In this document: piece after piece, positions 25,885 to 34,196 of the stretch
Position numbering within the stretch: the first letter of the stretch is position 1
Layout: every line of letters starts with the position of its first letter
NCBI GenBank assembly: GCA_022843805.1
Contig: JALHMY010000079.1
Span: 11,015 to 47,807, forward strand
Reading direction: 5' to 3'
DNA: 36,793 bases
DNA from: Fuerstiella sp.
GTDB lineage: Bacteria > Planctomycetota > Planctomycetia > Planctomycetales > Planctomycetaceae
Position numbers and translations under genes: made by a program
Notes under the pieces: generated by a model
Databases searched by the model: none
The model's input: the letters and a program-made list of their open reading frames with translations, nothing else
Told to the model about the DNA's origin: nothing

Positions 25885-26487
25885 GTGAAAATTGCTGACA
25901 TGAAAATTCGAAACAGAACTACAGGAAACATCACCGTACGCCGCGGCTTCACTCTGACAGAACTGCTGATCGTCATGGCAATTCTGGTGTTGCTGGTGTC
26001 ACTCATCGGTCCCCGACTGCTTGGCAGCAAGCAGAAGGCCGACATCAATGCAGTGAAGACACAGATTGGAATGTTCCAGTCAGCGCTGGAAAAGTATGCC
26101 GTCGACATGAATAAGTTCCCGTCGACAGAAGAAGGACTCGCCGCACTGGTCGCCAAACCTGGTACTGAGGGAGCGGGTTCCGAATCGGAATCGTTATCAA
26201 CGGAAGCTCCGGTATCGGACGATTCTTCAGGCGAATCCGCTGTTGCTACTCAGGAAGCCGGATCCAGCTGGGACGGACCATACCTGAAAACCGAAACTCT
26301 GCCCCGTGATCCATGGGGTAATACGTATGCGTATGAGTATCCCCCGACACACAACAAAATCAATATTCCGGACATCTGGTCATTCGGACCTGATGGTCAG
26401 GAAAATACACCGGATGACATTATCAGCTGGACAGGTGACGGCTCCGGAAATTCTGAAGAACAGACATCGGAAGCGATGACGAATTGA
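25885..26487 (+). CDS. gspG: type II secretion major pseudopilin GspG with acidic Ser-rich insert
   Basis: GspG is the main pseudopilus subunit. The prepilin site is RRG-FTLTELLIVMAILVLLVS with Glu at +5, followed by the long N-terminal helix. KFPSTEEGLAALVAKP, WDGPYLK, LPRDPWGNTYAYEYP and FGPDGQENTPDDI match the conserved GspG C-terminal fold. An insert of about 40 residues, rich in Ser, Glu and Ala (SESESLSTEAPVSDDSSGES), separates ALVAKP from the WDGPYLK block. The protein is 200 residues against about 140 usual. The GTG start at 25885 has AAGGAGAG just upstream, the best ribosome site in the operon, fitting high expression. An in-frame ATG at 25900 is an alternative. Confidence 0.95.
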   Translation: MKIADMKIRNRTTGNITVRRGFTLTELLIVMAILVLLVSLIGPRLLGSKQKADINAVKTQIGMFQSALEKYAVDMNKFPSTEEGLAALVAKPGTEGAGSESESLSTEAPVSDDSSGESAVATQEAGSSWDGPYLKTETLPRDPWGNTYAYEYPPTHNKINIPDIWSFGPDGQENTPDDIISWTGDGSGNSEEQTSEAMTN

Positions 26488-27413
26488 AGTCTCATCAGGC
26501 TAACCGCGACAGTAAATTTTCAGGGCAGCCGACACTGCGTTCCGGCCATCGGGCTGGAACGCGTGCCCTTGCCCCCTGTCATGTTCGTTATGGCTATTCG
26601 CTGCTTGAGCTCCTGATCGCGATGGCGGTACTGGCCGTCATGGCCGCGATGACACTTCCATCCCTGCAGGCTCCACTAGACAAGAGCCGTCTCAGGGCCG
26701 CAGCAAAACAGATCCAGGCAGCCCTCGCTAAAGCACGCTCAACCGCTATTCGTGAAGGAAGGGTGGTCGAGTTTCGTTTTGAACCCGGGGGAGCTCAGTA
26801 CACAATCCTTCGGGTTGAATCGTCGTTCGGCCAATCCATGGCGGGCGCTTCGCTGACCGTAATCGAGGAGTCCGACGCAGCTGCAGCCACTCCGTCTGGT
26901 CTGAGCGTGAACTCCGCCGATTCCTCCGACCCCAATAATTCGCTGCGAGACTTATCCGATAATGCGTCAGGAGATGCCTCAGGAGATGTCAGAGATGCAA
27001 CCGCATCCGAATTTCCCGGACGACAGACGGTGCTGACGAATGTCCTCCCGGCCGGAACTCGTTTTCTATCCTCCGCAGGCAGCAAGGAATTGCTGAACGA
27101 CATTGAGCAGACTTCGATCAATGCTGCTGGTTCTTCTGCTGACAATGTGACTCGTGCTTCGTCGCGACCAATTATCTTTCTTCCCACAGGCCGCGCACAG
27201 GAAACCGTATTGCGGATTCAGGGCAGCCGGGACTTTGCTGCTGATATTCATCTTCGAGGCCTAACCGGTGCGGCTTCCTGGTCCGCACCATTTCGCCTGT
27301 CCGGCTCACAGTCGCTCACTCAGCAGCAGGCGTCCGCCAGCGTGAATAACAGTTCGCCGGCCGGCAATCCGTTACCATCCGCACCCACGTCGTCAGCGGA
27401 ATCACCTCAATGA
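26484..27413 (+). CDS. gspH: minor pseudopilin GspH-like
   Basis: A 36-residue leader precedes the prepilin site VRYG-YSLLELLIAMAVLAVMAAM with Glu at +5. A GspH-type globular region then opens: KSRLRAAAKQIQAALAKARS, TAIREGRVVEFRFEPGGAQY. The middle and C-terminal parts are long, with a Ser/Asp/Asn-rich insert near residues 140-175 (DNASGDASGDVRDATAS). The total is 309 residues against about 170 usual. The TTG start overlaps the gspG stop by 4 nt, indicating translational coupling. Assignment as GspH rests on the order between gspG and gspI and on the FimT/GspH-like start of the globular domain. The C-terminal half is not recognisable. Confidence 0.87.
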   Translation: MKSHQANRDSKFSGQPTLRSGHRAGTRALAPCHVRYGYSLLELLIAMAVLAVMAAMTLPSLQAPLDKSRLRAAAKQIQAALAKARSTAIREGRVVEFRFEPGGAQYTILRVESSFGQSMAGASLTVIEESDAAAATPSGLSVNSADSSDPNNSLRDLSDNASGDASGDVRDATASEFPGRQTVLTNVLPAGTRFLSSAGSKELLNDIEQTSINAAGSSADNVTRASSRPIIFLPTGRAQETVLRIQGSRDFAADIHLRGLTGAASWSAPFRLSGSQSLTQQQASASVNNSSPAGNPLPSAPTSSAESPQ

Positions 27414-28051
27414 TTCGCCGACTGACAGCACGCCGACATGATCGGTCCATTAAACGACCTGCGGGGCGAAACCCGTACTTTCGTCGGCGAGGATTCTCTC
27501 TTCTGGAAGTACTGATCGCGACAGCCATCCTGATGGGAAGTGCAGTTGTGCTGTCTCGTCTGGCGGGAATGGGCCGAGAACAGTCTGTTCGGGCAAAACT
27601 GCGTTCCGAAGCACTGCAGCTGTGCGAGAATACGCTGAACGAGCTGCTGCTTGGACTCAGGCCGCTCGAACCAGTATCCGCTGCTCCACTTTTGGCTGTG
27701 CTGCCGGATACGCTGCCAGCCGAGGCAGAAGCCGATCAGCTGAATGCTGATGCATCCTCCTTTCAGATTGCCGAGCCAGGTCAGGCAGATCAGACAGCAC
27801 TGAGTGGTGACACGGATCCGCCATGGAAATACTCGGTCGTCGTCAGTCCTCGCCCGGACCTTCCAGGTATCTGGAGCGTAACGGTTATCGTCGTTCAGGG
27901 TGATCAGACTCTGAAAAGACCATTGCACGTTTCATTGACTCGCTGGATTCAGGGTCCGGCGGAAAGGTTGACGGATTCGGGGATTTCAAATGACGAAACT
28001 CTATTTGAAAGCCCGACCCCTTCGTTTAACAATGACGGAGGTGGGTTGTGA
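27410..28051 (+). CDS. gspI: minor pseudopilin GspI-like
   Basis: The prepilin site FRRRG-FSLLEVLIATAILMGSA has Glu at +5 and a basic 28-residue leader. SEALQLCENTLNELLLGL follows, matching the GspI-type helix end, and a later beta-rich part includes WKYSVVVSPRPDLPGIWSVT. It is 213 residues against about 125 usual. The extra length comes from an Ala/Glu/Asp-rich linker (about 95-140) and an acidic tail. The ATG overlaps the gspH stop by 4 nt (ATGA). In known systems GspI nucleates the I-J-K tip complex of the pseudopilus; the same role is inferred here. Confidence 0.88.
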   Translation: MIRRLTARRHDRSIKRPAGRNPYFRRRGFSLLEVLIATAILMGSAVVLSRLAGMGREQSVRAKLRSEALQLCENTLNELLLGLRPLEPVSAAPLLAVLPDTLPAEAEADQLNADASSFQIAEPGQADQTALSGDTDPPWKYSVVVSPRPDLPGIWSVTVIVVQGDQTLKRPLHVSLTRWIQGPAERLTDSGISNDETLFESPTPSFNNDGGGL

Positions 28052-29583
28052 CACACGGCTTCCTTCTGAATCAATTACTGATGCGTCGAAATTTCTCTCG
28101 CCGGCACTCGGCAAAGTATCGGCATGGTTATACGCTCATTGAGATTCTGATTGCCTCGGTGCTTGTCGCTGCACTGATGTCGGCAGTGTGGGGCATGATG
28201 TCCATGTACAACAGTTATCTGACTGCGGGAACAGGGCAGGCTGCCGAACAGCAGCTTGTCCGGTCACTGTGGCAAAGTTTGTCTGATGACCTGCAGTCTG
28301 TGACACGGCCGGATTCCGGAGTACCCGTATTTCAGAATTCACTGCCCTCGGATCCACTGAATGACTTCTCAGATGCGGATTCTCGAACGGAATTCGAAAC
28401 TGATCAGCCGACATTCGAAGTATCAGAAGGAATATCGGAACCGCAATCGCCGGATGACTCGGCAGGTGACTCCGCTGGAGTTATGTCGGATCGGTCAGTC
28501 GGATCTTCGACAGCTGCTGATAACGGACTGCTGTCAGGACCTGCGGGTTTGCCGATTCGTCCCGGGGAAATTCGAATGGTGGGTACAGAGGCCGCTATTC
28601 GGCTTTCGTTCCGGAAACTTTCTCCGGATCCGTTCGCGGCAGGTTCGGATGTCTCAACAGGTCTGTCTGCCGAGGACATGTTTTCTGATGGCATAGTTTC
28701 TGACGGCTCATTCCAGCCCGACACTGACAGCACAGGGATTCAGAACGGCAGTGATGAGTCGCTCGAAGGAAAGGCACCGAAGGTTCCGCAGTTTCGGACG
28801 ATCTTCTATCAGTTCCAGCCCATCGGAACGCTCGGAGCCTCTTCGTCGTCATTGGCTTCAGGTCTTTATCGGGCAGAAACCGAAACGTTGCCTCTGAACG
28901 TACTGCTGAGTCAGGAGTCAGAGCTCACGGAAACCTCGGACAGCGGAGACGAGGCGAGTGTCGACCGAACAACTCTCGAAACTCTGCTGATGCAGCAGGA
29001 CTCGGCAGCCACTCGTAACACCGAGTCTGGTGATACGTCGGCCGCAGGACTGTCAGGCGGATCGGAAGCACCGCCAATGCCGACCACTCGGATCGATCGA
29101 GTGCCGGAAGTAGTCGCCTGCCAGTTTGCGTATTTTGACGGCCGGCGCTGGCGTTCCAGCTGGGACAGCTCCACGGGCGGAAATCTGCCTCTGGCGGTGC
29201 GGGTGCGTCTTCGCCTGGCGTCGCCGCAGGATGTCGCCGCACTCGAACCCGCAGGCCAGCCTGTGCAGGATTCCCTTCCGGGACTCAGGCAGGAATCAGT
29301 GCCCGCCGATCAGTCAGCCGCAATGCCAGCCGTTGATTCAAATACCGTGCAGGAAAACCCTTTCGAGAAAATTCGGACGAGGCAGGTGGAACGGATCATC
29401 CTGCTGCAGCCGGTGAAGCCTCCCGTTCTGATTCCCGGTCTGGATGCGGATGCATCTGGTGACACAAATGCGGATTCTGCTGCCGATGGATTCGGAATTC
29501 AGGGCGCTGGTGCCCGGTATTTTCCGTTGCAGGTGCCGTTCACGGTGCGAGAATGGGATGGACTGCGGAGTCGAACATCATGA
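28048..29583 (+). CDS. gspJ: oversized minor pseudopilin GspJ-like
   Basis: The prepilin site YRHG-YTLIEILIASVLVAALMSAV with Glu at +5 opens a 511-residue protein, more than twice the usual GspJ length. GspJ-like elements are AAEQQLVRSLWQSLSDDLQS, FRTIFYQFQPIG and the late block VVACQFAYFDGRRWRSSWDS with PLAVRVRLRL. Between and after them lie long Ser/Asp/Glu/Gly-rich stretches, for example at about 105-180 and 285-340. The GTG start overlaps the gspI stop by 4 nt (GTGA) and has GGAGG about 8 bases upstream. The C-terminus ends in EWDGLRSRTS. The family call is by leader, order and the conserved WRSSWD block. Confidence 0.87.
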   Translation: MTHGFLLNQLLMRRNFSRRHSAKYRHGYTLIEILIASVLVAALMSAVWGMMSMYNSYLTAGTGQAAEQQLVRSLWQSLSDDLQSVTRPDSGVPVFQNSLPSDPLNDFSDADSRTEFETDQPTFEVSEGISEPQSPDDSAGDSAGVMSDRSVGSSTAADNGLLSGPAGLPIRPGEIRMVGTEAAIRLSFRKLSPDPFAAGSDVSTGLSAEDMFSDGIVSDGSFQPDTDSTGIQNGSDESLEGKAPKVPQFRTIFYQFQPIGTLGASSSSLASGLYRAETETLPLNVLLSQESELTETSDSGDEASVDRTTLETLLMQQDSAATRNTESGDTSAAGLSGGSEAPPMPTTRIDRVPEVVACQFAYFDGRRWRSSWDSSTGGNLPLAVRVRLRLASPQDVAALEPAGQPVQDSLPGLRQESVPADQSAAMPAVDSNTVQENPFEKIRTRQVERIILLQPVKPPVLIPGLDADASGDTNADSAADGFGIQGAGARYFPLQVPFTVREWDGLRSRTS

Positions 29584-31322
29584 AGGTGACTGACCGACCA
29601 GAACTGTTGCAGCTGTCGTCCGGGCATCGGCAGCCCGGACATCGGCTGTGCGGACGTCGGCAGTGCGGACGGCCACCTGTCCTGGCGGCGACAGCACGTC
29701 ATCAAAGCTCCTGTCGCGGATTTGTGCTGATCGTTGTGCTGGTTCTGGTCGTCATGATTTCCTTCGCGGGATTTGGCTTCCTTGCGGCGATGTCGACGGA
29801 GTACGCGGCAACAAAGATTTCTGGTGATCAGCTGCAGTCACAGCAAACTCTGGCTTCGGCTGAGACGGTTGTGATCTGGCTGATGGGGTTGCCGTCGTCA
29901 CAGAGAGAAGCACTTGGTGGTTACCGGAGCAACACAAAATTGTTCCGCGGCAACATTGTGCAGCAGGCACCGACCGAACCTGGGCAGGATAGTTTGCAGA
30001 ACGAATCCCTGATGCCGGAAGGTGAACCGGATGTGCGCTGGCGATATGCAGTCGTCTCAACCGAGCAGTCGGCAGAGCAGGGGACTGTCCTGCGTTTTGG
30101 ATTGCGCAATGAGTCAGCTCGACTGAATCTGTCATCCGTTTTGAAGTGGGACCAGCAGTCCGCAGACGCCGGACGCCGAGCCTTAATGCAGCTGCCCAAT
30201 ATGACCCCGGAAATTGCTGATGCGATCCTGGACTGGATTGATGCGGATGATCAGGTAAGAGAATTTGGTGCAGAGTCCGAATATTACGCTCAGCTGGACC
30301 AGCCTTATGCACCGGCAAATGCACTGCCTGCAACGCTGGAGGAACTTTTGTTTGTCAAAGGCGTTACGAAGAGCAATCTGCTGGGACATTCGAATTTTGA
30401 TCCTGGGCAATCTTCAGGTTCACCCGAGACAGTGTTCCCGTCGGGTGACCTGACAACAACCTCATCCTCGGGAGACAGCAGTCAGCTTTCCGGAGATTCA
30501 TCCGTCAGTTCCCCGGTGTCGGCAGGAGGATGGAAGGCGTATCTCACGCTGCACAGTGCGGAACGCAACCTTTCCTCATCCGGGCAGCCTCGAGTGTTTC
30601 TGAACGGCGACAGTCTGGCAACTCTGGAGCAACAGCTGGCGGAGTTCCTTCCGCCGGAAATGGTCCGCTTTATCTTGCTGGCCCGTGTCTACGGGATTTT
30701 GCCCGCAACAGCCAGCAGCACTTCCGAAGTCCCCGGATCGGATCCACAGACCGCTCCTTATAACTCCGCAATGACACCGGCCTTTTCGATCCCATCAGTG
30801 GAATCTCTGTTAAACGGTGTCATTCAGGTTTCCACAGCTGCAGGCGTGCAGAGAATTGGCAGTCCACTGAGAGACGATGGGCCGGAATTTGCCACACTTC
30901 TGAACACACTGCTGGACCGCTGTTCGGTCAGCAATGCGGCTTCCATCAACGGACGAATCAACATCAATGAGGCAGACGAGCGGGTTCTGCGAGCAATCCC
31001 TGGAATGAGCACTGAACTGGTCAGCCAGATTGTTTCCCAGCGGGATACACTGGATTCCGCAGATCGTCAGAGCACAGCATGGCTTTTGTCGAAGAAGCTG
31101 ACGGATGCCATGGTTTACCGGCAACTGGCAACGGAAATCACCTCGGGCGGAGATGTCGTCAGTGGCGAGATTATTGTGTTTCGGGCAATTGGCGGACCAG
31201 TTCTGCGGCGAGAGGTAACCGTCGATGGAGCAGGAAAAAACGTTCGCCGCCTCGACTGGCACGATCTCTCCGATGCCGCATCACCCTGGCCTGCCCAATT
31301 GCTTATTCCGCCGCAAAGATAG
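29580..31322 (+). CDS. gspK: pseudopilus tip protein GspK-like
   Basis: GspK caps the pseudopilus with GspI and GspJ. The 580-residue protein has a 46-residue leader, then SCRG-FVLIVVLVLVVMISFAGFG, lacking Glu at +5 as expected for GspK. The alpha-domain includes LPNMTPEIADAILDWIDADD and YAPANALPATLEELLFVKGV. A second helix-hairpin-like unit reads INEADERVLRAIPGMSTELV. A Ser/Thr-rich stretch near residues 290-325 adds length; typical GspK is about 320 residues. The ATG at 29580 overlaps the gspJ stop by 4 nt. It is the last gsp gene here: no gspL, gspM or gspN follows, and the next DNA is repeat and RHS debris. Confidence 0.92.
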   Translation: MKVTDRPELLQLSSGHRQPGHRLCGRRQCGRPPVLAATARHQSSCRGFVLIVVLVLVVMISFAGFGFLAAMSTEYAATKISGDQLQSQQTLASAETVVIWLMGLPSSQREALGGYRSNTKLFRGNIVQQAPTEPGQDSLQNESLMPEGEPDVRWRYAVVSTEQSAEQGTVLRFGLRNESARLNLSSVLKWDQQSADAGRRALMQLPNMTPEIADAILDWIDADDQVREFGAESEYYAQLDQPYAPANALPATLEELLFVKGVTKSNLLGHSNFDPGQSSGSPETVFPSGDLTTTSSSGDSSQLSGDSSVSSPVSAGGWKAYLTLHSAERNLSSSGQPRVFLNGDSLATLEQQLAEFLPPEMVRFILLARVYGILPATASSTSEVPGSDPQTAPYNSAMTPAFSIPSVESLLNGVIQVSTAAGVQRIGSPLRDDGPEFATLLNTLLDRCSVSNAASINGRININEADERVLRAIPGMSTELVSQIVSQRDTLDSADRQSTAWLLSKKLTDAMVYRQLATEITSGGDVVSGEIIVFRAIGGPVLRREVTVDGAGKNVRRLDWHDLSDAASPWPAQLLIPPQR

Positions 31323-31334
31323 CCGATACATCCT

Positions 31335-31424
31335 TCATTTGCTGAGGAACAGAAAATCGCAGGTCAGCTTCTGCTGGTCCGTCAGATACCACAGCACCTG
31401 GTTGCGGGTGCCTTCATCGACAAA
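31335..31424 (-). pseudogene. RHS core fragment
   Basis: The minus strand encodes YVFVDEGTRNQVLWYLTDQQ followed by a short unrelated tail and a stop at 31335. This matches YVFADEGSGTGNQVLWYLSD in the RHS tip gene at 34197-35504, and is an RHS phrase preceding the TVRDV motif. Homology ends after DQQ, so it is a truncated copy carried with the adjacent direct repeat. Confidence 0.75.
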
Positions 31425-31773
31425 CACGTAGGCGAGTCTCTCCGAGACTCGCGGTTCCGGCGTCTCACAGAGACGCCGGAACAAACGTTTGACCTGCAAC
31501 CTTCGCCGTGTTACGGCGACTCCGGACGCTGCATTTGCGAGTCTCTCCGAGACTCGCCTGCGTGGGCTCGCCTCCGTGAGTCGATCGCGTGCAAACTGAA
31601 CAGCATTGCGAATGCCGGAGCAATTGCCGAAGGCCATGCCTCCGGATTGCTTGTCGGTCTGACCAGCCAGGATACCAGCTCATCCAGCACCAGTAATATG
31701 GTTTGAACGAGGGATCGGCGCCGAAGGTGACAGGGAATCGCAAAGCATCACTCGGAGAGTGATGGCTACTTTG
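31368..31773. repeat. long direct repeat, copy 1, with palindromic repeat copy C
   Basis: This segment matches 35436-35806 in the same orientation. Shared blocks are the RHS phrase, a palindromic cluster (31425-31564 here), CCTCCGGATTGCT...GGTCTGACCAGCCAGGA, CTCATCCAGCACCAG, and the end CGGAGAGTGATGGCTACTTT. Near its right end CATCACTC (31746-31753) pairs with GAGTGATG (31757-31764) in a perfect 8-bp stem. The two copies bracket the toxin island. Copy 1 lies right behind gspK. Confidence 0.88.
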
Positions 31774-32039
31774 CTCAGGCGACGCCGAATGCGGCGGTCC
31801 AGGCCGTCATGGAAAATCACGTTCGGATGGACGATGCGAATGGAAATCTTTTTGCCGCTCACAAGCCGACGGAACCATAGGAACGAGGCGATCTGCTGGC
31901 CTGCGTTCAACGCACCTCGGTATGCTGACCAAAGGAGTCGTTGCTGGTGTGTTGCCCTGGTGATCGCGGCAACGGAACCAGGACTTCAGCAATGGTGTCT
32001 GAAATCCCCTTCTTCGCGCCAGACAGCTTCGCCGCTCGT
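31774..32039. other. short gap beside direct repeat copy 1
   Basis: No gene with family motifs was found. Open frames continue from the repeat on both strands but look like chance. The stretch probably holds island debris. Confidence 0.35.
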
Positions 32040-33017
32040 TCATTCGTCCGGCAGTCGGACTGTTGCGATCCCCCATCGATTGAACAACTGACAGCCTGCG
32101 TATTCAAAGGGAATCGCCACTTCGCCCGTCTTCGTCAGGTAACCGGCTTTCTCTCCGAGTTTTGCAGGAATCAGCCCGTAACGACATATTCCCATGTCGT
32201 AGTATTTGAAGGGAATCACCAGATTGCCTGTGGCATCGATGGCACCCCATTTCTTCCGACGCATCACAGGCGCAATTCCCTCGGAGAAATGCAACGTGTC
32301 ATCAAACTGGCGATCGAAGACCGCCTGAAAATGCAGGTCAATAAACCAGCTAATTCGACGACCGCTGGCGGACTCGCCCCGAGTTGCGCAATAACCCTCG
32401 GAAAACCAACTGCACTGATCCTCAGTCTTCCAAACAACCTGACCGCCTGTATCCACAAAAAAACCAGTCCAATCGTCGTTACAGACAAAGGCCAGTCCCT
32501 GATGGAACGATTTCGCCTCGACATACACCATCGGAACAACGACCTCACCCTGGCGGTTGATATATCCCCAGGATTCCCTGCGAGGCCCACGCACAGCGGC
32601 CAGACCTTCGGAGAATGGGTCTGCAAACTGGTAGATCGGGTCAATCACCCAATTCCCCTGTGGATCCAGAAATCCAATGCAATTGCCAATGGAACCGACA
32701 GGAGAATGCACTTTTGTTGCTTTTGCCAAACCATCGGAAAATTCCATGATATTCCACATTGTCCAGTCGCCGAACGGTCCCTCCGTTTCATGAATCAGTC
32801 CATAACCTGTGTCGGATTTCGCATAACTGACAGGCCCAACAAAGTTGCCCATAGTTTTGTAAATGGGCGGAATCAGGATTTCTCCCGTTTCTCCGTTCAT
32901 GAGACCCTCTGTAGGCCCCGGAATTCGAAACACGACGCGCTGCAGTGTGGTCGCCCTCACGTATTCGTACGGTTGCTTCAGAAGGCGTTCGCCGCGAGTA
33001 TTGATCAGAGTGAACAT
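32040..33017 (-). CDS. WG-repeat protein, possible immunity protein
   Basis: The 325-residue protein is built of WG/KWG-type beta repeats of about 45-60 residues: LMNGETGEILIPPIYKTMGN, GFLDPQGNWVIDPIYQFADP, WGYINRQGEVVVPMVYVEAK, GFFVDTGGQVVWKTED, KWGAIDATGNLVIPFKYYDM and GYLTKTGEVAIPFEYAG. There is no signal peptide or membrane helix, so it is probably cytoplasmic. WG-repeat proteins often occur as likely immunity proteins in polymorphic-toxin loci. Here it lies downstream of an RHS tip, its putative immunity gene and a small unknown gene, which supports that reading but does not prove it. It starts 100 bp behind the unknown gene at 33117. The ATG at 33017 is the natural start. Confidence 0.85.
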   Translation of the reverse strand: MFTLINTRGERLLKQPYEYVRATTLQRVVFRIPGPTEGLMNGETGEILIPPIYKTMGNFVGPVSYAKSDTGYGLIHETEGPFGDWTMWNIMEFSDGLAKATKVHSPVGSIGNCIGFLDPQGNWVIDPIYQFADPFSEGLAAVRGPRRESWGYINRQGEVVVPMVYVEAKSFHQGLAFVCNDDWTGFFVDTGGQVVWKTEDQCSWFSEGYCATRGESASGRRISWFIDLHFQAVFDRQFDDTLHFSEGIAPVMRRKKWGAIDATGNLVIPFKYYDMGICRYGLIPAKLGEKAGYLTKTGEVAIPFEYAGCQLFNRWGIATVRLPDE

Positions 33018-33116
33018 ATCGATGATTCTGCTTTTTCAGGTGACAGAGCACGCTCTTCAAAGTGGGATTGTGAGTCGATTCATTTGGTGGAGGTCGAATA
33101 ACATACAAACAGGGAC

Positions 33117-33581
33117 TCAGGTGGGTCCAGGAAATAAGGGATTGGGACCAATCATGCCTCCGAAAGGGCTGATAATGATTCCACGCTGCTGGAAATCCTC
33201 GTAATCCCGTGCCGAATCTTCTTCCCAGATTTCGAAGGAATTTCTGCCTTCCCAGGCACCACGGATGGGGTATTGAAAGACTTCCAGGAAATCAAAAGCG
33301 TCCCCCAGAAACCCAAACACCTTCCGTGCCGTCGACCGTCCTCCCGACGGCGGATCACCGGGCGGTTTGTTCGTCGACGCAGTGGCAGGCGGTTTGCAGA
33401 TGTCAACACGGCGTGTTTCCAGTTCCTGGGCCGCCATGGCATCGGCAAGCCGTTTTTCCCGTTCTTTCTTCACATCCGGAGCGCTTCGTGTTCTGCGGCG
33501 ATTATCCTGCTCCCTGAACAATGAGACCTGAACCCTTTTGCTCTTCTTAACCGCTGGTCCGAAAACCGGGGTCCACTTCAA
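33117..33581 (-). CDS. unknown protein in toxin island, possible orphan toxin tip
   Basis: The 154-residue protein has a very basic N-terminal third (KKSKRVQVSLFREQDNRRRT), a Lys/Glu helix and a Pro/Gly linker. Its compact C-terminal part has FGFLGDAFDFLEVFQYPIRG and SFEIWEEDSARDYEDFQQRG, ending in Gly/Pro. I recognise no family. The start is a TTG at 33581 with a GGAG 11 bases upstream, so the N-terminus is uncertain. Its place directly before a WG-repeat gene suggests a toxin tip and immunity pair, or a relic of an older RHS C-terminus. No nuclease motif is visible. Confidence 0.55.
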   Translation of the reverse strand: MKWTPVFGPAVKKSKRVQVSLFREQDNRRRTRSAPDVKKEREKRLADAMAAQELETRRVDICKPPATASTNKPPGDPPSGGRSTARKVFGFLGDAFDFLEVFQYPIRGAWEGRNSFEIWEEDSARDYEDFQQRGIIISPFGGMIGPNPLFPGPT

Positions 33582-33724
33582 TCATCTGCTGTCTCCAGAG
33601 GCTGCATCGTTGTGCCGATTTGATCACCTCAAATTTAAGTCCCACGACCAATTAATCAAAGCATTGCAGATTACCCAGTGTGGCGCAATCGCCCTGCCTG
33701 CGGCATGCCAGTTTCCCACAAGCA

Positions 33725-34195
33725 TCAAAAGATGCGAACCTTTCCATCAGGCCATGGACCAAGCCAACCACATGGAAAGTGACCACTTTGATAGATCGTC
33801 AATATGCGTTCAAAAAACATTGGTGGACTCCAAGCTGCATAATGTTCACGCGCCACGGCATGTATCGTGTCCCACTCCACGCAAGCCGCAACTACATCGG
33901 GTAAGCCTTCACTTTTTAATGCTGATCGCATTCGCCTCCAGGATTCTGCAAGCTCACATTTCGCTCTATTCACAACGCTATTCCAATCCTGAAATTCACT
34001 CTTGCAGAAGCGGTTAAGATGCATTGTCAAGTCGTTTCCTGCTTCTGTACATACTGTCTCCCAAGTTGAGTCAGAACAGCTCGCGATTGCTTCACGCCAG
34101 TTCGTGACCGTAACTATACTTTTGTCTTCTGAGTCAATTGGACGCCCGACGTTTGCGAACCAATCTAGTTTCAACAATACATCAATTGCCTTCAT
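33725..34195 (-). CDS. putative immunity protein of the RHS toxin tip
   Basis: The 156-residue cytoplasmic protein starts at the ATG 34195, a single base after the RHS tip stop (34197-34199), so the two are translationally coupled. It is rich in Trp and acidic residues. It reads VLLKLDWFANVGRPID, TVTNWREAIASCSDSTWETV, LAESWRRMRSALKSEGLP, and a compact end IYQSGHFPCGWLGPWPDGKV. The last phrase resembles ends of small proteins found next to polymorphic toxins, but I cannot name the immunity family. Size, coupling and position are the usual signature of a cognate antitoxin. A longer in-frame start at 34213 would overlap the toxin gene. Function is inferred from context. Confidence 0.75.
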   Translation of the reverse strand: MKAIDVLLKLDWFANVGRPIDSEDKSIVTVTNWREAIASCSDSTWETVCTEAGNDLTMHLNRFCKSEFQDWNSVVNRAKCELAESWRRMRSALKSEGLPDVVAACVEWDTIHAVAREHYAAWSPPMFFERILTIYQSGHFPCGWLGPWPDGKVRIF

Positions 34196-34196
34196 T

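Noticed and set aside
31941..33101. 386-codon plus-strand frame opposite the WG-repeat gene
   Set aside because: The minus strand has clear WG repeats; the plus frame has no recognisable domain and merely mirrors it.
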